64,000 nucleotides of DNA from Mycobacterium sp. ITM-2016-00316 (GTDB lineage Bacteria; Actinomycetota; Actinomycetes; Mycobacteriales; Mycobacteriaceae), in contig NZ_CP134398.1 of the NCBI RefSeq assembly GCF_002968335.2, positions 2,356,001-2,420,000 on the forward strand, given 5' to 3'. The notes under the pieces were generated by a model. It had not been told where the DNA came from and ran no database searches. It saw only the letters and a program-made list of their open reading frames with translations. The stretch's first letter is position 1. Each line of letters begins with the position of its first letter. The position numbers and the translations under genes were made by a program. Below, piece after piece: positions 27,544 through 36,599 of the stretch.

Positions 27544-29745
27544 TTACTTGGGTGTGGCGGCCGTCACCGTGGCACCGTGCTGGTCGATCTCGGTGACCGA
27601 GTCCGCGCTCACCAGGTACAGCCGCGCGGTGGCCAGATCCAGGAACAGCCCGACCACGCTGACCGTGCCTTCGGCGAGTCGTGCGGCGACCTGCGGGTGC
27701 TGTTGGGCCGCACGCACCTGCACGGCGACGTTGACGACGCTGAGCTGATCGGCGCCGGTGAATCCGGCGTCCGCGGCGGCCGCCGCCACCGGGTGATAGG
27801 CCCGGAATGCGGCAAGTGCGTCGGCGCCGTGATCCAGCCAGCGCCCCACCGAACCTTCGGCCGCCTCGTGCATCAGATCGTGCATGGCATCGCAGCCCGA
27901 GTGTCCGCAGATCACGACGGTCCGCACCGACAGTCGGCCCAGCGCGTAGCTCAGCGCCGATTCGACCGACAGGTCGTCACCCACCAGGTTTCCGACATTG
28001 CGCACGTTGAGCATTTCACCGGGTGCGCTGTCGGTGATCAGGTTCGGCAGAATCCGTGCGTCGGCGCAGCTGACCAGCATGGTGTGCGGATCATGTTCGG
28101 TGCCTGCCGATTCCATCCGGGCCCGCAGCAGCGGGGCCAGTCCGTTGCTGAACCTGTCCACCCCGCCCGCGAGCTGCGCCGGCCAGATCATCCGCAGCGC
28201 GCTGACCACCCGGCGGCCCTCGGTGTGCCGGCGCGGCGGCTGGGAGTGTGCGAACTCCATTCGCGCGGTTCCGGTCTCGGTGACGGTGACCTCCGCGCCG
28301 TGGTCGCGGTGCTGTGTGATCCACTCCTGCAGGGCGTCCAGCGCGGCGTGATCGAGGTAGTCGACGTTGAGGTCGATGAACACCTGGGCGTCGTGCGGGA
28401 TGTCCGAGAGCACCGAGTTCAGCCGTGGCAGTGCCAGAAAGCTGCACGACCCGGTGATCGCCACATGCCACCGCGGTGGGCCGCCGGCCCCGATGCGACT
28501 GGTGAGGTCTTCGGCCACGATGGACACCCGCACGATGCGCCAGGCCGCGAGGGCGATGGCCAGCACCAGGCCGATGAGCACGCCCTCCAGCAGGTTCAGG
28601 AACACCACACAACCCAGCGTGATGCCGTAGATGAGCAGTTCACCGGTGCGGCGTGCCAGGTCGATGTGTGCGAGTTTCACGAGTTGGACGCCGATCACGA
28701 TCAGCAGCCCGGCCAGTGCGGCCATCGGGATCATCTCGACGACGTCGACCAGCAGCACCGAGAACAGCAGCAGCCACACACCGTGCAGCGCGGCCGACGC
28801 CCGGGTCTTGGCACCTGCCCCGACATTGGCGGTGCTGCGGACGATGACCCCGGTGACGGGGAGCCCGCCCAGCAGGCCCGAGGACACGTTCGCGGCGCCC
28901 TGCCCGACCAGTTCGCGATTGAAGTCGGTGCGTGCCCCGTTGTGCATCTTGTCCACTGCGGTCGCCGAGAGCAGGCTCTCCACGCTGGCGATCAGGGCAA
29001 CGGTCAGCACGGCGAGCGCGATGGAACTCCAGCTGCCCTGCGGCATCTCGGGCAGCCCGATGGCGTCGACGACGGATTCGTCGAGCACGATCCGCTCGGT
29101 CCCCAGGCCCGGCAGGTAATTGAGGGCGGTCGCCAGGACGATCGCCACCAGTGCGCCGGGGACGGCGCGGACCGCGGCCGGGGTGAACCGCCAGGACAGC
29201 ATGACGGCGATGACCAGCCCGCCGATGAGGACATTGGACCACTGCGGTGCGGCGAGTTGGCCGGGCAGTGACACCAGGTTCTCCCAGGCATTGCCGCGCG
29301 GGCCGCCGCCGAGCAGCACGTGTACCTGCTGCAGGGCGATGGTGATGCCGATACCGGCTAGCATCGCGTGCACGACGATGGGCGCGATGGCCAGCGCGGC
29401 GCGCGCGATCCGGCTCAACCCCAGCAGGACCTGCAGGACACCCGCGGCGGCGGTGATGGCGCACGTCGCCTTCCACCCGAACTGCGCGACGAGCTCGGCG
29501 ACGACGACGGTCAGACCGGCAGCCGGGCCGCTGACCTGCAGCGGAGAGCCGCCGACGACGGCGCACACGATGCCGCCGACGATCGCGGCGATGAGGCCGG
29601 CGACCACCGGCGCGCCGGAGGCGACGGCGATACCGATGGACAACGGCAGGGCTACCAGGAAGACGACCAGCGATGCCGGTACGTCATAGCGAAATACCGT
29701 GTGTAACAACGGGTTAACATGACGGCGCTTGGACGGCAGGCTCAC
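27544..29745 (-). CDS. SulP-family anion transporter fused to beta-carbonic anhydrase
   Basis: A 733-residue fusion like M. tuberculosis Rv3273. Residues about 20-400 form the SulP membrane domain of roughly 11-12 helices, starting YDVPASLVVFLVALPLSIGIA. About 420-510 is STAS-like (FIDLNVDYLDHAALDALQEWI). About 535-733 is a beta-carbonic anhydrase with zinc Cys in SCADAR (near residue 555) and His/Cys in GHSGCDAM (near 613). The pairing suggests bicarbonate uptake coupled to CO2/HCO3- interconversion at the membrane. It is divergent from ftsK, not part of the SDR-monooxygenase unit, and does not belong to this locus in M. tuberculosis. Confidence 0.9.
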   Translation of the reverse strand: MSLPSKRRHVNPLLHTVFRYDVPASLVVFLVALPLSIGIAVASGAPVVAGLIAAIVGGIVCAVVGGSPLQVSGPAAGLTVVVAELVAQFGWKATCAITAAAGVLQVLLGLSRIARAALAIAPIVVHAMLAGIGITIALQQVHVLLGGGPRGNAWENLVSLPGQLAAPQWSNVLIGGLVIAVMLSWRFTPAAVRAVPGALVAIVLATALNYLPGLGTERIVLDESVVDAIGLPEMPQGSWSSIALAVLTVALIASVESLLSATAVDKMHNGARTDFNRELVGQGAANVSSGLLGGLPVTGVIVRSTANVGAGAKTRASAALHGVWLLLFSVLLVDVVEMIPMAALAGLLIVIGVQLVKLAHIDLARRTGELLIYGITLGCVVFLNLLEGVLIGLVLAIALAAWRIVRVSIVAEDLTSRIGAGGPPRWHVAITGSCSFLALPRLNSVLSDIPHDAQVFIDLNVDYLDHAALDALQEWITQHRDHGAEVTVTETGTARMEFAHSQPPRRHTEGRRVVSALRMIWPAQLAGGVDRFSNGLAPLLRARMESAGTEHDPHTMLVSCADARILPNLITDSAPGEMLNVRNVGNLVGDDLSVESALSYALGRLSVRTVVICGHSGCDAMHDLMHEAAEGSVGRWLDHGADALAAFRAYHPVAAAAADAGFTGADQLSVVNVAVQVRAAQQHPQVAARLAEGTVSVVGLFLDLATARLYLVSADSVTEIDQHGATVTAATPK

Positions 29746-29942
29746 CGCTCCGAGGGTAGCGACCGGAACGGAATTCGTCGTTCCGTGGCTCCGTGACGCT
29801 GCCCACGTTTGGAATAGGGCAGGTGGGGGATCGTTTTGGCCGCAACGAAATCAGTCGTCTTGTGACAAGTGGCCGCATGCGGCGCATTTTGATACCTGTT
29901 TGTGACACGTGTGGCAGATGGTGAAAATGGGGCGCAAGCGAC

Positions 29943-29948
29943 TAGGCT
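29943..29948 (+). promoter_or_regulatory. -10 hexamer TAGGCT of ftsK; leaderless start
   Basis: TAGGCT is followed by 7 nt and then the ATG at 29956, the same arrangement as in front of dapB. A 12-bp perfect palindrome, GCCGCATGCGGC (29872-29883), lies about 60 nt upstream and could be a binding site. The rest of the 210-bp ftsK upstream gap shows nothing else. Confidence 0.6.
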
Positions 29949-29955
29949 GACACCC

Positions 29956-32487
29956 ATGGCTAACAAGACCGCCGCCCGGTCCGGAGCCCGTTCGAGCAGG
30001 TCAAAGGCCAGTTCCAGCGCGCGGACCGGATCGAAATCGGCGCGCCCGGCGGCTCCTCGCCGCAAGCCGGCGCCACGTCGCAACCCTTCGCGCTTTGCCT
30101 CCGCCGGCGCCGCAGTGGGCCGGGGCACCCGCGCCGGCTGGCTGATGGTGGCCAAGGGGGCCGGTTCCACCGCCCGATCCGTGGGACGGGCCCGCGACCT
30201 GGAACCGGGCCATCGGCGCGACGGGATAGCGCTGGCGCTGCTCGGCATCGCCGTCGTCGTCGCCGCGAGTTCGTGGTTCGACGCCGCGCGGCCCGTGGGC
30301 GGCTGGATCGACACCGTCGTGCGCACCGTCATCGGCGGCGCCGTGGTGCTGGTGCCGATCATCCTCGCCGGCATCGCGGTGGTGCTGATGCGCACCGAAC
30401 CCGACCTCGACGCCCGGCCCAGGCTCATCCTCGGATCGGCGATGATCGCCCTGCCGGTGCTCGGCCTGTGGCACATCTGGTCCGGCGCTCCACTGGACCC
30501 GGCCGCGCGGCAAGGTGCGGCCGGCTTCATCGGGTTCGTCCTGGGCGGGCCGCTCTCGGACGGGCTGACGGTCTGGATCGCCACCCCGCTGCTCGTCATC
30601 GGCGTGCTCTTCGGTCTGTTGCTGCTGACCGGAACGACCATCCGCGAACTGCCCGAGACACTGCGCTCGATGTTCAGCACCCGCGGGTACGACGACTACG
30701 ACGATGACGATTACGACGACGAGAACGCCGAATACGCCGACGAGGCCGTCACCGAGGACTTCTCCGACGGCTACTACGACGATGACTACGGTGACGCCCA
30801 GCAGTGGCCGACCCCCGAGCTGCCCGCCGGCTCGCCGATGGACAACTACCCGTTGCCCGAGGTGGTGGACACCCCGACCATCCCGGAACCCGTTGCGGCC
30901 AAACCGCGTAAGCCCAAGGCCGAACCACCGAAGAAGCCGAAGAAGGTCGAGGAGACCCTGGTCATGGACCGGGTGGTCGAGGGCCCCTACGTGCTCCCGT
31001 CGCTGGGGCTGCTGGTCGCCGGCGATCCGCCGAAGACGCTCACCGCCGCCAACGAGACCATGAAGGACGCCATCACCTCGGTGCTGCAGCAGTTCAAGGT
31101 CGACGCCGCGGTCACCGGTTGCCTTCGCGGGCCGACCGTCACCCGCTACGAGGTGGAGCTCGGCCCCGGCGTCAAGGTCGAGAAAATCACTGCGCTGCAC
31201 CGAAATATCGCCTATGCGGTGGCCACCGAGAGCGTCCGCATGCTGGCGCCCATCCCCGGCAAGTCGGCGGTCGGCATCGAGGTGCCCAACACCGACCGCG
31301 AGATGGTGCGGCTGGCCGACGTGTTGACCGCGCCGACGACGCGTGCCGATCACCACCCATTGGTGATCGGGCTCGGCAAGGACATCGAGGGCGAGTACGT
31401 CAAGGCCAACCTGGCCAAGATGCCGCACCTACTGGTCGCCGGTTCCACCGGCTCGGGCAAGTCCAGCTTCGTCAACTCGATGCTGGTGTCCCTGCTGGCG
31501 CGGGCCACTCCCGAAGAGGTCCGGATGATCCTCATCGATCCGAAGATGGTGGAACTCACGCCGTATGAAGGCATCCCGCACCTCATCACGCCGATCATCA
31601 CTCAGCCCAAGAAGGCCGCCGCGGCGCTGGCCTGGCTGGTCGAGGAGATGGAACAGCGCTACCAGGACATGCAGGCCTCGCGGGTGCGCCACATCGACGT
31701 GTTCAACGAGAAGGTGCGCTCCGGGGAGATCACCACACCGCTGGGCAGCGAGCGGGTCTACAAGCCCTACCCCTACATCCTGGCGATCGTCGACGAGCTC
31801 GCCGATCTGATGATGACGGCTCCGCGCGAAGTCGAGGAGTCGATCGTGCGGATCACCCAGAAGGCCCGCGCCGCGGGCATCCACCTGGTGCTGGCCACCC
31901 AGCGACCGTCGGTCGATGTCGTCACGGGTCTGATCAAGACGAATGTGCCCTCGCGGCTGGCGTTCGCCACCTCGTCGCTGACCGATTCGCGCGTCATCCT
32001 GGACCAGCCCGGTGCCGAGAAGCTCATCGGTATGGGCGACGGGCTGTTCCTGCCGATGGGTGCGAACAAGCCACAGCGCATGCAGGGCGCGTTCATCACC
32101 GACGAGGAGATCCAGGCCGTCGTCGAGGCCACCAAGGCGCAGGCCGAACCCGAGTTCGTCGAGGGTGTCACCAAGGCCAAGCCGACCGGTGAGCGCACCG
32201 ATGTGGATCCCGATATCGGCGATGACATGGATGTCTTCCTGCAGGCCGTCGAACTGGTGGTGTCCAGCCAGTTCGGGTCCACCTCGATGCTGCAGCGCAA
32301 GCTGCGGGTCGGCTTCGCCAAGGCGGGCCGGCTGATGGACCTGATGGAGACCCGCCAGATCGTCGGGCCGTCGGAGGGTTCCAAGGCGCGTGAGGTGCTG
32401 GTGAAGCCCGACGAGCTGGCGGGCACCCTGGCGCTCATCCGCGGCGGGGCGGACGCCAACGACGCCGACGACGAGGACGACTTCTAG
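29956..32487 (+). CDS. ftsK: DNA translocase FtsK
   Basis: An 843-residue septal DNA pump that clears and aligns chromosome termini at division. After a basic N-terminus come four membrane helices (about residues 85-235). A strikingly acidic, Tyr-rich linker follows (about 245-283, repeats of DDYDDDDYDD). The beta domain comes next, then the motor: Walker A GSTGSGKSS at residues 496-504 and Walker B AIVDELADLM near 608. The C-terminal gamma winged helix (LVVSSQFGSTSMLQRKLRVG) reads DNA polarity sequences. The ATG at 29956 is chosen over an upstream GTG because of the leaderless promoter. It converges on argA with a 4-nt overlap. Confidence 0.95.
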   Translation: MANKTAARSGARSSRSKASSSARTGSKSARPAAPRRKPAPRRNPSRFASAGAAVGRGTRAGWLMVAKGAGSTARSVGRARDLEPGHRRDGIALALLGIAVVVAASSWFDAARPVGGWIDTVVRTVIGGAVVLVPIILAGIAVVLMRTEPDLDARPRLILGSAMIALPVLGLWHIWSGAPLDPAARQGAAGFIGFVLGGPLSDGLTVWIATPLLVIGVLFGLLLLTGTTIRELPETLRSMFSTRGYDDYDDDDYDDENAEYADEAVTEDFSDGYYDDDYGDAQQWPTPELPAGSPMDNYPLPEVVDTPTIPEPVAAKPRKPKAEPPKKPKKVEETLVMDRVVEGPYVLPSLGLLVAGDPPKTLTAANETMKDAITSVLQQFKVDAAVTGCLRGPTVTRYEVELGPGVKVEKITALHRNIAYAVATESVRMLAPIPGKSAVGIEVPNTDREMVRLADVLTAPTTRADHHPLVIGLGKDIEGEYVKANLAKMPHLLVAGSTGSGKSSFVNSMLVSLLARATPEEVRMILIDPKMVELTPYEGIPHLITPIITQPKKAAAALAWLVEEMEQRYQDMQASRVRHIDVFNEKVRSGEITTPLGSERVYKPYPYILAIVDELADLMMTAPREVEESIVRITQKARAAGIHLVLATQRPSVDVVTGLIKTNVPSRLAFATSSLTDSRVILDQPGAEKLIGMGDGLFLPMGANKPQRMQGAFITDEEIQAVVEATKAQAEPEFVEGVTKAKPTGERTDVDPDIGDDMDVFLQAVELVVSSQFGSTSMLQRKLRVGFAKAGRLMDLMETRQIVGPSEGSKAREVLVKPDELAGTLALIRGGADANDADDEDDF

Positions 32488-32993
32488 AGGTTGAGCATCA
32501 TCCGGGTGTTGCCGAGGGTATTGGGCTTGACGTAGGACAGGTCCAGGAACTCGGCAACACCGGTGTCATAGGACCGGCGCATCTCTTCGAAGACCTCGGC
32601 GCTGACCGGCGTTCCGTCGATTTCGGTGAAGCCGTGCCTGCCGAAGAACTCGGTCTCGAAGGTGAGCACGAAGATCCGGCTCAGGTGCAGATCCCGTGCG
32701 ACCTTGAGCAGCTGGTCCACCACGCGGTAACCGACCCCGTGTCCGCGCACCTTCGGGTCGACCGCGACGGTGCGCACCTCGCCGAGATCCGCCCACAACA
32801 CGTGCAGTGCACCGCAGCCGACGATCTCGCCGGCCAGCTCGGCGACCCAGAACTCCTGCACCGCCTCATACAGCGTGACCAGGTTCTTTTCCAGCAGAAT
32901 CCGGCCTGCATAGATGTCGACGAGCTCCTTGATGGCCGGCACATCGGATGTACTGGCCCGACGAACCGTCACGTGTTCAACCACCTCGCTCAC
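32484..32993 (-). CDS. argA: amino-acid N-acetyltransferase (GNAT-type)
   Basis: A 169-residue GNAT enzyme, like Rv2747, that acetylates glutamate or glutamine for arginine synthesis. VRRASTSDVPAIKELVDIYA opens the fold, RTVAVDPKVRGHGVGYRVVD (near residue 85) is the acetyl-CoA loop V-x-P-x-x-R-G-x-G, and the C-terminus FLDLSYVKPNTLGNTRMML is characteristic. The GTG at 32993 is used; a start 18 codons upstream would overlap the pgsA3 promoter. It is divergent from pgsA3. Confidence 0.9.
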   Translation of the reverse strand: MSEVVEHVTVRRASTSDVPAIKELVDIYAGRILLEKNLVTLYEAVQEFWVAELAGEIVGCGALHVLWADLGEVRTVAVDPKVRGHGVGYRVVDQLLKVARDLHLSRIFVLTFETEFFGRHGFTEIDGTPVSAEVFEEMRRSYDTGVAEFLDLSYVKPNTLGNTRMMLNL

Positions 32994-33023
32994 AGCTGCG
33001 AGAGTATCGGCATGGGCTACCGA

Positions 33024-33029
33024 TATTCT
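33024..33029 (+). promoter_or_regulatory. -10 hexamer TATTCT of pgsA3; leaderless start
   Basis: TATTCT is followed by 6 nt and the GTG at 33036. It lies inside the sequence that would be coding if the earlier ATG at 33012 were used, which favours the GTG. Confidence 0.5.
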
Positions 33030-33035
33030 GTTGCG

Positions 33036-33629
33036 GTGCCGGGCCAATCAGATACCGATCCAGTGGTGCCCCGTGCGTCCGTCGCGAACGTCGCCAACCT
33101 GCTGACCGGTATCCGGTTTCTCCTCGTCCCCGTGTTCGTGGTGGCGCTGTTCGTCGAGGACGGGCATCAGACATTCTGGCGAACAATCGCTTTCGTGGTG
33201 TTCGCGGTGGCCGTCATCACCGACCATTTCGACGGGGCGTTGGCACGCGCCTACGGGATGGTCACCGAGTTCGGGAAGCTGGCCGATCCGATCGCGGACA
33301 AACTGCTCATCGGGTCCGCGCTGATCGGGCTGTCGCTGCTGGGCGACCTGCCGTGGTGGATCACCATCGTCATCCTGGTCCGCGAGGTCGGCATCACCGT
33401 GCTCCGATTGGCGGTCTTGCGCCACGGAGTGATCCCGGCCAGCCGCGGCGGCAAGCTGAAAACGCTGGTCCAGGCCGTGGCGATCGGACTCTTCATCCTT
33501 CCGCTGTCCGGCGCGTGGCTGCTGGTGGCGACCTGGATCATGTGGTTGGCCGTGGTGCTGACGGTGCTCACCGGCGTGGACTACGTGGTCTCGGCGGCGC
33601 GTGATTCCCGGACCCGTCCGGCAACCTGA
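33036..33629 (+). CDS. pgsA3: CDP-alcohol phosphatidyltransferase (PgsA3)
   Basis: A 197-residue membrane enzyme that joins a CDP-diacylglycerol phosphatidyl group to an alcohol, probably glycerol-3-phosphate. The signature D-x2-D-G-x2-A-R-x8-G-x3-D-x3-D is visible as [22 protein letters not shown], with the last Asp in PIADKL. Here the first position reads DHFDG. Five to six membrane helices alternate along the chain. An ATG at 33012 would add 8 residues. It is followed by clgR, as in M. tuberculosis (Rv2746c-Rv2745c). Confidence 0.9.
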   Translation: MPGQSDTDPVVPRASVANVANLLTGIRFLLVPVFVVALFVEDGHQTFWRTIAFVVFAVAVITDHFDGALARAYGMVTEFGKLADPIADKLLIGSALIGLSLLGDLPWWITIVILVREVGITVLRLAVLRHGVIPASRGGKLKTLVQAVAIGLFILPLSGAWLLVATWIMWLAVVLTVLTGVDYVVSAARDSRTRPAT

Positions 33630-33637
33630 GACATTCG

Positions 33638-33666
33638 GGAACCAGCGGGGACCCGATGGCGTTGAT
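33638..33666 (+). promoter_or_regulatory. SigE-type ECF promoter of clgR
   Basis: GGAACC (33638-33643), a 17-nt spacer and GTTGAT (33661-33666) match the mycobacterial SigE pattern GGAAC-N17-GTT. The clgR ATG follows 6 nt later, so the mRNA would be leaderless. The clgR-pspA operon of M. tuberculosis is known to be SigE-controlled. Confidence 0.75.
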
Positions 33667-33672
33667 CCCTGT

Positions 33673-33981
33673 ATGACGACACTGATGCGCGAGGTGATCG
33701 GCGACGTGCTGCGCGAAGCCCGGACGACTCAGGGTCGCACCCTGCGTGAGGTGTCCGATTCCGCGCGGGTCAGCCTGGGATATCTGTCCGAAGTGGAGCG
33801 GGGCCGCAAAGAGGCCTCCAGCGAGTTGCTCAGCGCCATCTGCGACGCCCTCGCGATCCCGATGTCGCGAGTGCTCTTCACCGCGGGTGAGCAGATGGCC
33901 CGCGACGAGGGCGGTGTCACCGGTATCGACGCCACCACGAAGGTCGTGATTCCGCAGGTTGTGTCCATGGCGGTGGCCTGA
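33673..33981 (+). CDS. clgR: transcriptional activator ClgR
   Basis: A 102-residue XRE-family helix-turn-helix regulator that in mycobacteria activates clp protease genes, htrA-like genes and its own operon under envelope or redox stress. The HTH is [31 protein letters not shown] (about residues 23-53). It ends in small hydrophobic residues (SMAVA), as in the M. tuberculosis protein whose C-terminus makes it a ClpP substrate. The ATG at 33673 follows the SigE-type promoter directly. pspA follows after 86 nt. Confidence 0.93.
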   Translation: MTTLMREVIGDVLREARTTQGRTLREVSDSARVSLGYLSEVERGRKEASSELLSAICDALAIPMSRVLFTAGEQMARDEGGVTGIDATTKVVIPQVVSMAVA

Positions 33982-34067
33982 CCGGGTGCGGAAACGATAG
34001 GTTGGCACCCAACAAGTTGCACACCGGCAGTTGCGCACACCCGAACACGTGAAGGTGGAATGAACCC

Positions 34068-34877
34068 ATGGCCAATCCGTTCGTCAAGGCGTGGAAGTAC
34101 CTCATGGCGCTGTTCAGCTCGAAGGTCGACGAGTACGCCGATCCGAAGGTGCAGATCCAGCAGGCCATCGAGGATGCCCAGCGTCAGCACCAGGGGCTGA
34201 CCCAGCAGGCCGCCCAGGTCATCGGGAACCAGCGTCAGCTGGAGATGCGGCTGAACCGCCAGCTCGCCGATATCGAGAAGCTGCAGGCCAATGTCCGCCA
34301 GGCCCTGACCCTGGCCGATCAGGCCGCCGGCAGCGGCGACGCCGCGAAGGCCACCGAGTACACCAACGCCGCCGAGGCGTTCGCCGCCCAACTGGTCACC
34401 GCCGAGCAGAGCGTCGAAGACCTCAAGGCTCTGCACGACCAGTCGCTGCAGGCCGCCGGACAGGCCAAGAAGGCCGTCGAGCAGAACGCGATGGTCCTGC
34501 AGCAGAAGATCGCCGAGCGCACCAAGCTGCTCAGCCAGCTGGAGCAGGCCAAGATGCAGGAGCAGGTCAGCGCCTCGCTGCGGTCGATGAGCGAGATCGC
34601 CGCGCCGGGCACCACGCCCAACCTCGATGAGGTGCGCGAGAAGATCGAGCGTCGCTACGCCAACGCGATGGGCGCCACCGAACTCGCGCAGAACTCGGTG
34701 CAGGGCCGGATGATGGAAGTCCAGTCGGCCAGTGTGCAGATGGCCGGACACTCTCGCCTGGAGCAGATCCGTGCGTCGATGCGCGGTGACGCGCTGCCCT
34801 CCGGTGGCGCCGCCGCACCCGCGACGCCCGCCGCCAACCCGCCCGCCGCTGCACCCGAAAACCCGCTCCAGCAATAG
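34068..34877 (+). CDS. pspA: phage-shock protein A homologue (PspA/IM30, 35-kDa antigen)
   Basis: A 269-residue, almost entirely helical coiled-coil protein that binds and stabilises stressed plasma membrane and in mycobacteria partners ClgR. Residues 1-25 form the amphipathic membrane-binding helix ([20 protein letters not shown]). Long heptad-rich helices with many Gln/Ala residues follow, and the C-terminal about 35 residues are Pro/Ala-rich and disordered. GAAGGTGGA lies 5-13 nt before an upstream ATG and also serves this start. It is transcribed with clgR and the PspM gene. Confidence 0.93.
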   Translation: MANPFVKAWKYLMALFSSKVDEYADPKVQIQQAIEDAQRQHQGLTQQAAQVIGNQRQLEMRLNRQLADIEKLQANVRQALTLADQAAGSGDAAKATEYTNAAEAFAAQLVTAEQSVEDLKALHDQSLQAAGQAKKAVEQNAMVLQQKIAERTKLLSQLEQAKMQEQVSASLRSMSEIAAPGTTPNLDEVREKIERRYANAMGATELAQNSVQGRMMEVQSASVQMAGHSRLEQIRASMRGDALPSGGAAAPATPAANPPAAAPENPLQQ

Positions 34878-34885
34878 GTTTGGTC

Positions 34886-35710
34886 ATGGCGACGAACCCG
34901 AGGGCAGGGCGACCGCGCGGCTGGCGCGCGTTGGCCGAACGCGGCGTGCAGGGCGGGATAGACACCGCCGCCGAGTTCTCCGGCGCGCTCGCCCAGAAGC
35001 TCGCCGCCCTGGCAGATCCGCGCGCCAAGCTGCTGCGCAAGCGGCGCTGGGCGTTGCGGCTGGCCGTGTTCTTCGCTGTCAGCAGCCTGTTCTGGATCCT
35101 GGTGACCGCGGTGCTGGCGTCGTGGAGCACCCCGGTCTGGGCGCTCATCGTCACCGGGGTGGTCGCCGCCGGTGCCGCCTTCCCGGCCACGCTGCTGTTC
35201 CTGCGCTACCGGTGGCTGCGCGCCGAACCGCTGCCAGTTGGTCCGACCGCCCGCCGGATGCCGCCGTTCGGGTCCGCGGCACGTAAACCGATGGCCGCCT
35301 TGGCGTCCTCGGAACGGGGCTTGTTCTCCCTGCTCGGCGTGCTCGAACGAGGCCGGCTGCTGCCCGCGGGGGACTTGCGCGAGATCGCGGATACGGCCGG
35401 ACAGACGGCAGCCACCATGGCGGCCACCGCCAATGAGGTGGTGGCGATGGAGCGGGCGGCCGGGGCATCCCCGCAATCGCGTGCCCATCTGACACCGACC
35501 ATCCAGGCATTCAGCACGCAGCTGCACCAGGGCGCCCGCCAGTACGACGAAATGGTCACCGCGGCAGCACAGTTGGTGTCCTCGGTGAACGCGGGTGCGA
35601 ACAACCCGCTGGCCGGCCGGCGCTACCGCGACGAGCTGGTCAATGCCACCGATCGTCTGCAGGGCTGGGCGCAGGCCTACAGCGAGTTGGGCCAATTGCG
35701 CGGGGCCTAG
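34886..35710 (+). CDS. pspM: PspA-associated membrane protein PspM (Rv2743c type)
   Basis: A 274-residue protein with two membrane helices at about residues 49-70 and 76-100, a basic N-terminus and a long cytoplasmic helical C-terminal domain (from about residue 135, TAGQTAATMAATANEVVAMERAAG). In M. tuberculosis Rv2743c binds PspA at the membrane and closes the clgR-pspA regulatory loop. The ATG at 34886 is used; a TTG 6 nt earlier is in frame. It overlaps the convergent DUF5313 gene by 4 nt. Confidence 0.85.
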   Translation: MATNPRAGRPRGWRALAERGVQGGIDTAAEFSGALAQKLAALADPRAKLLRKRRWALRLAVFFAVSSLFWILVTAVLASWSTPVWALIVTGVVAAGAAFPATLLFLRYRWLRAEPLPVGPTARRMPPFGSAARKPMAALASSERGLFSLLGVLERGRLLPAGDLREIADTAGQTAATMAATANEVVAMERAAGASPQSRAHLTPTIQAFSTQLHQGARQYDEMVTAAAQLVSSVNAGANNPLAGRRYRDELVNATDRLQGWAQAYSELGQLRGA

Positions 35711-36117
35711 ATGTCGTGGGTGCCCAGCTCCGCGGAATCCGGGCGGGGCCCGAACCGATCGACATAGGACTGGTGCTTGGCGGCATCGCGCTTGCGGGCC
35801 AACGCGTCGACCAGCGATGGGTCCAGGCCGTGGACCCGCAACATGTGCCGGCGCCAGATCTTGTTCAGCGCGTGCGAGAAGTAGACGAACGGGATCAGGA
35901 TCGGCACCGTCATGCTCAGGTGGACGTACAACGTCGTCGGGATCAGCCAGAACGGCGCGAGGATCAGCACCGCCGGCACCAGTACCCGCAGCATCAGCCG
36001 TCGGGTGGCGCCCGGCCCGGCCAGGTCGTTGCGCACCCAGTCCAGCATCGAATCGGGCAGCCGCTTGCCCAGGCAGTAGCCGACCAGCTGGAAGAAGCTG
36101 GGTTTGGTCCTGCTCAC
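35707..36117 (-). CDS. DUF5313 family membrane protein
   Basis: A 136-residue protein with the family pattern: N-terminal PSFFQLVGYCLGKRLPDSMLDWVRNDLAGPG, two membrane helices around residues 45-62 and 66-84, and a C-terminal charged tail ending GTHDI. The GTG at 36117 overlaps the stop region of the ephG gene (4 nt), so the two are cotranscribed. The function is unknown. Confidence 0.8.
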   Translation of the reverse strand: MSRTKPSFFQLVGYCLGKRLPDSMLDWVRNDLAGPGATRRLMLRVLVPAVLILAPFWLIPTTLYVHLSMTVPILIPFVYFSHALNKIWRRHMLRVHGLDPSLVDALARKRDAAKHQSYVDRFGPRPDSAELGTHDI

Positions 36118-36557
36118 AGGCTCGGGCGAAGCGCCGGGATGACCGCTCCCACCAGGCCCCGCACCATCGCCTTGGCGAAGTCGAACTGATCGAAGTAGTC
36201 CCGCCACAGGGTGATGCGGCCATCGTGCACCTCGAACACCCCGCACACCCAGAACTGCAGGCGGACCGGCCCGAACGCGAGTACGTCGGTGCGCTCGTTG
36301 AGCACGACGGCGCCGTCGGCGGCGGTGCGGTGGATGGCGACGTCGAAGGCGAACCCCGGGCGGTCCAGTGCCTTGAACACCTTGAGGGTGCGTTGCCTGC
36401 CACGGATGGTCGGGAATCCGACATTCTGATAGACGAGGTTCTCGTCGATCAGCGCGCCGGCGGTATCCAGATCGGGACCCCGTAGCGAGAACAGAAACTT
36501 CTCCACCGTCGCGATGTTGTCGGCTTCGGTGCTGGTGGGCGATACCTGCTCGGTCAT
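36114..36557 (-). CDS. ephG: limonene-1,2-epoxide hydrolase-type epoxide hydrolase
   Basis: A 147-residue SnoaL-like cone-shaped enzyme, like Rv2740 (149 residues), that adds water to epoxides in a single step. The catalytic Arg-Asp pair is in LNERTDVL (near residue 92) and the second Asp in LWRDYFDQ (near 127). The Mycobacterium enzyme accepts fatty-acid and sterol-like epoxides; the natural substrate is unproven. The ATG at 36557 gives the family's length. It is divergent from the glycosyltransferase gene, with 42 nt between. Confidence 0.9.
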   Translation of the reverse strand: MTEQVSPTSTEADNIATVEKFLFSLRGPDLDTAGALIDENLVYQNVGFPTIRGRQRTLKVFKALDRPGFAFDVAIHRTAADGAVVLNERTDVLAFGPVRLQFWVCGVFEVHDGRITLWRDYFDQFDFAKAMVRGLVGAVIPALRPSL

Positions 36558-36599
36558 ACCCCACAGGGTAGATCGTCGGAGCTGTGGCAGGGTGGGCGC

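Noticed and set aside
27268..29271. 667-codon plus-strand open frame opposite the SulP-carbonic anhydrase gene
   Set aside because: Composition typical of an antisense frame; the minus strand has intact zinc and transport motifs.
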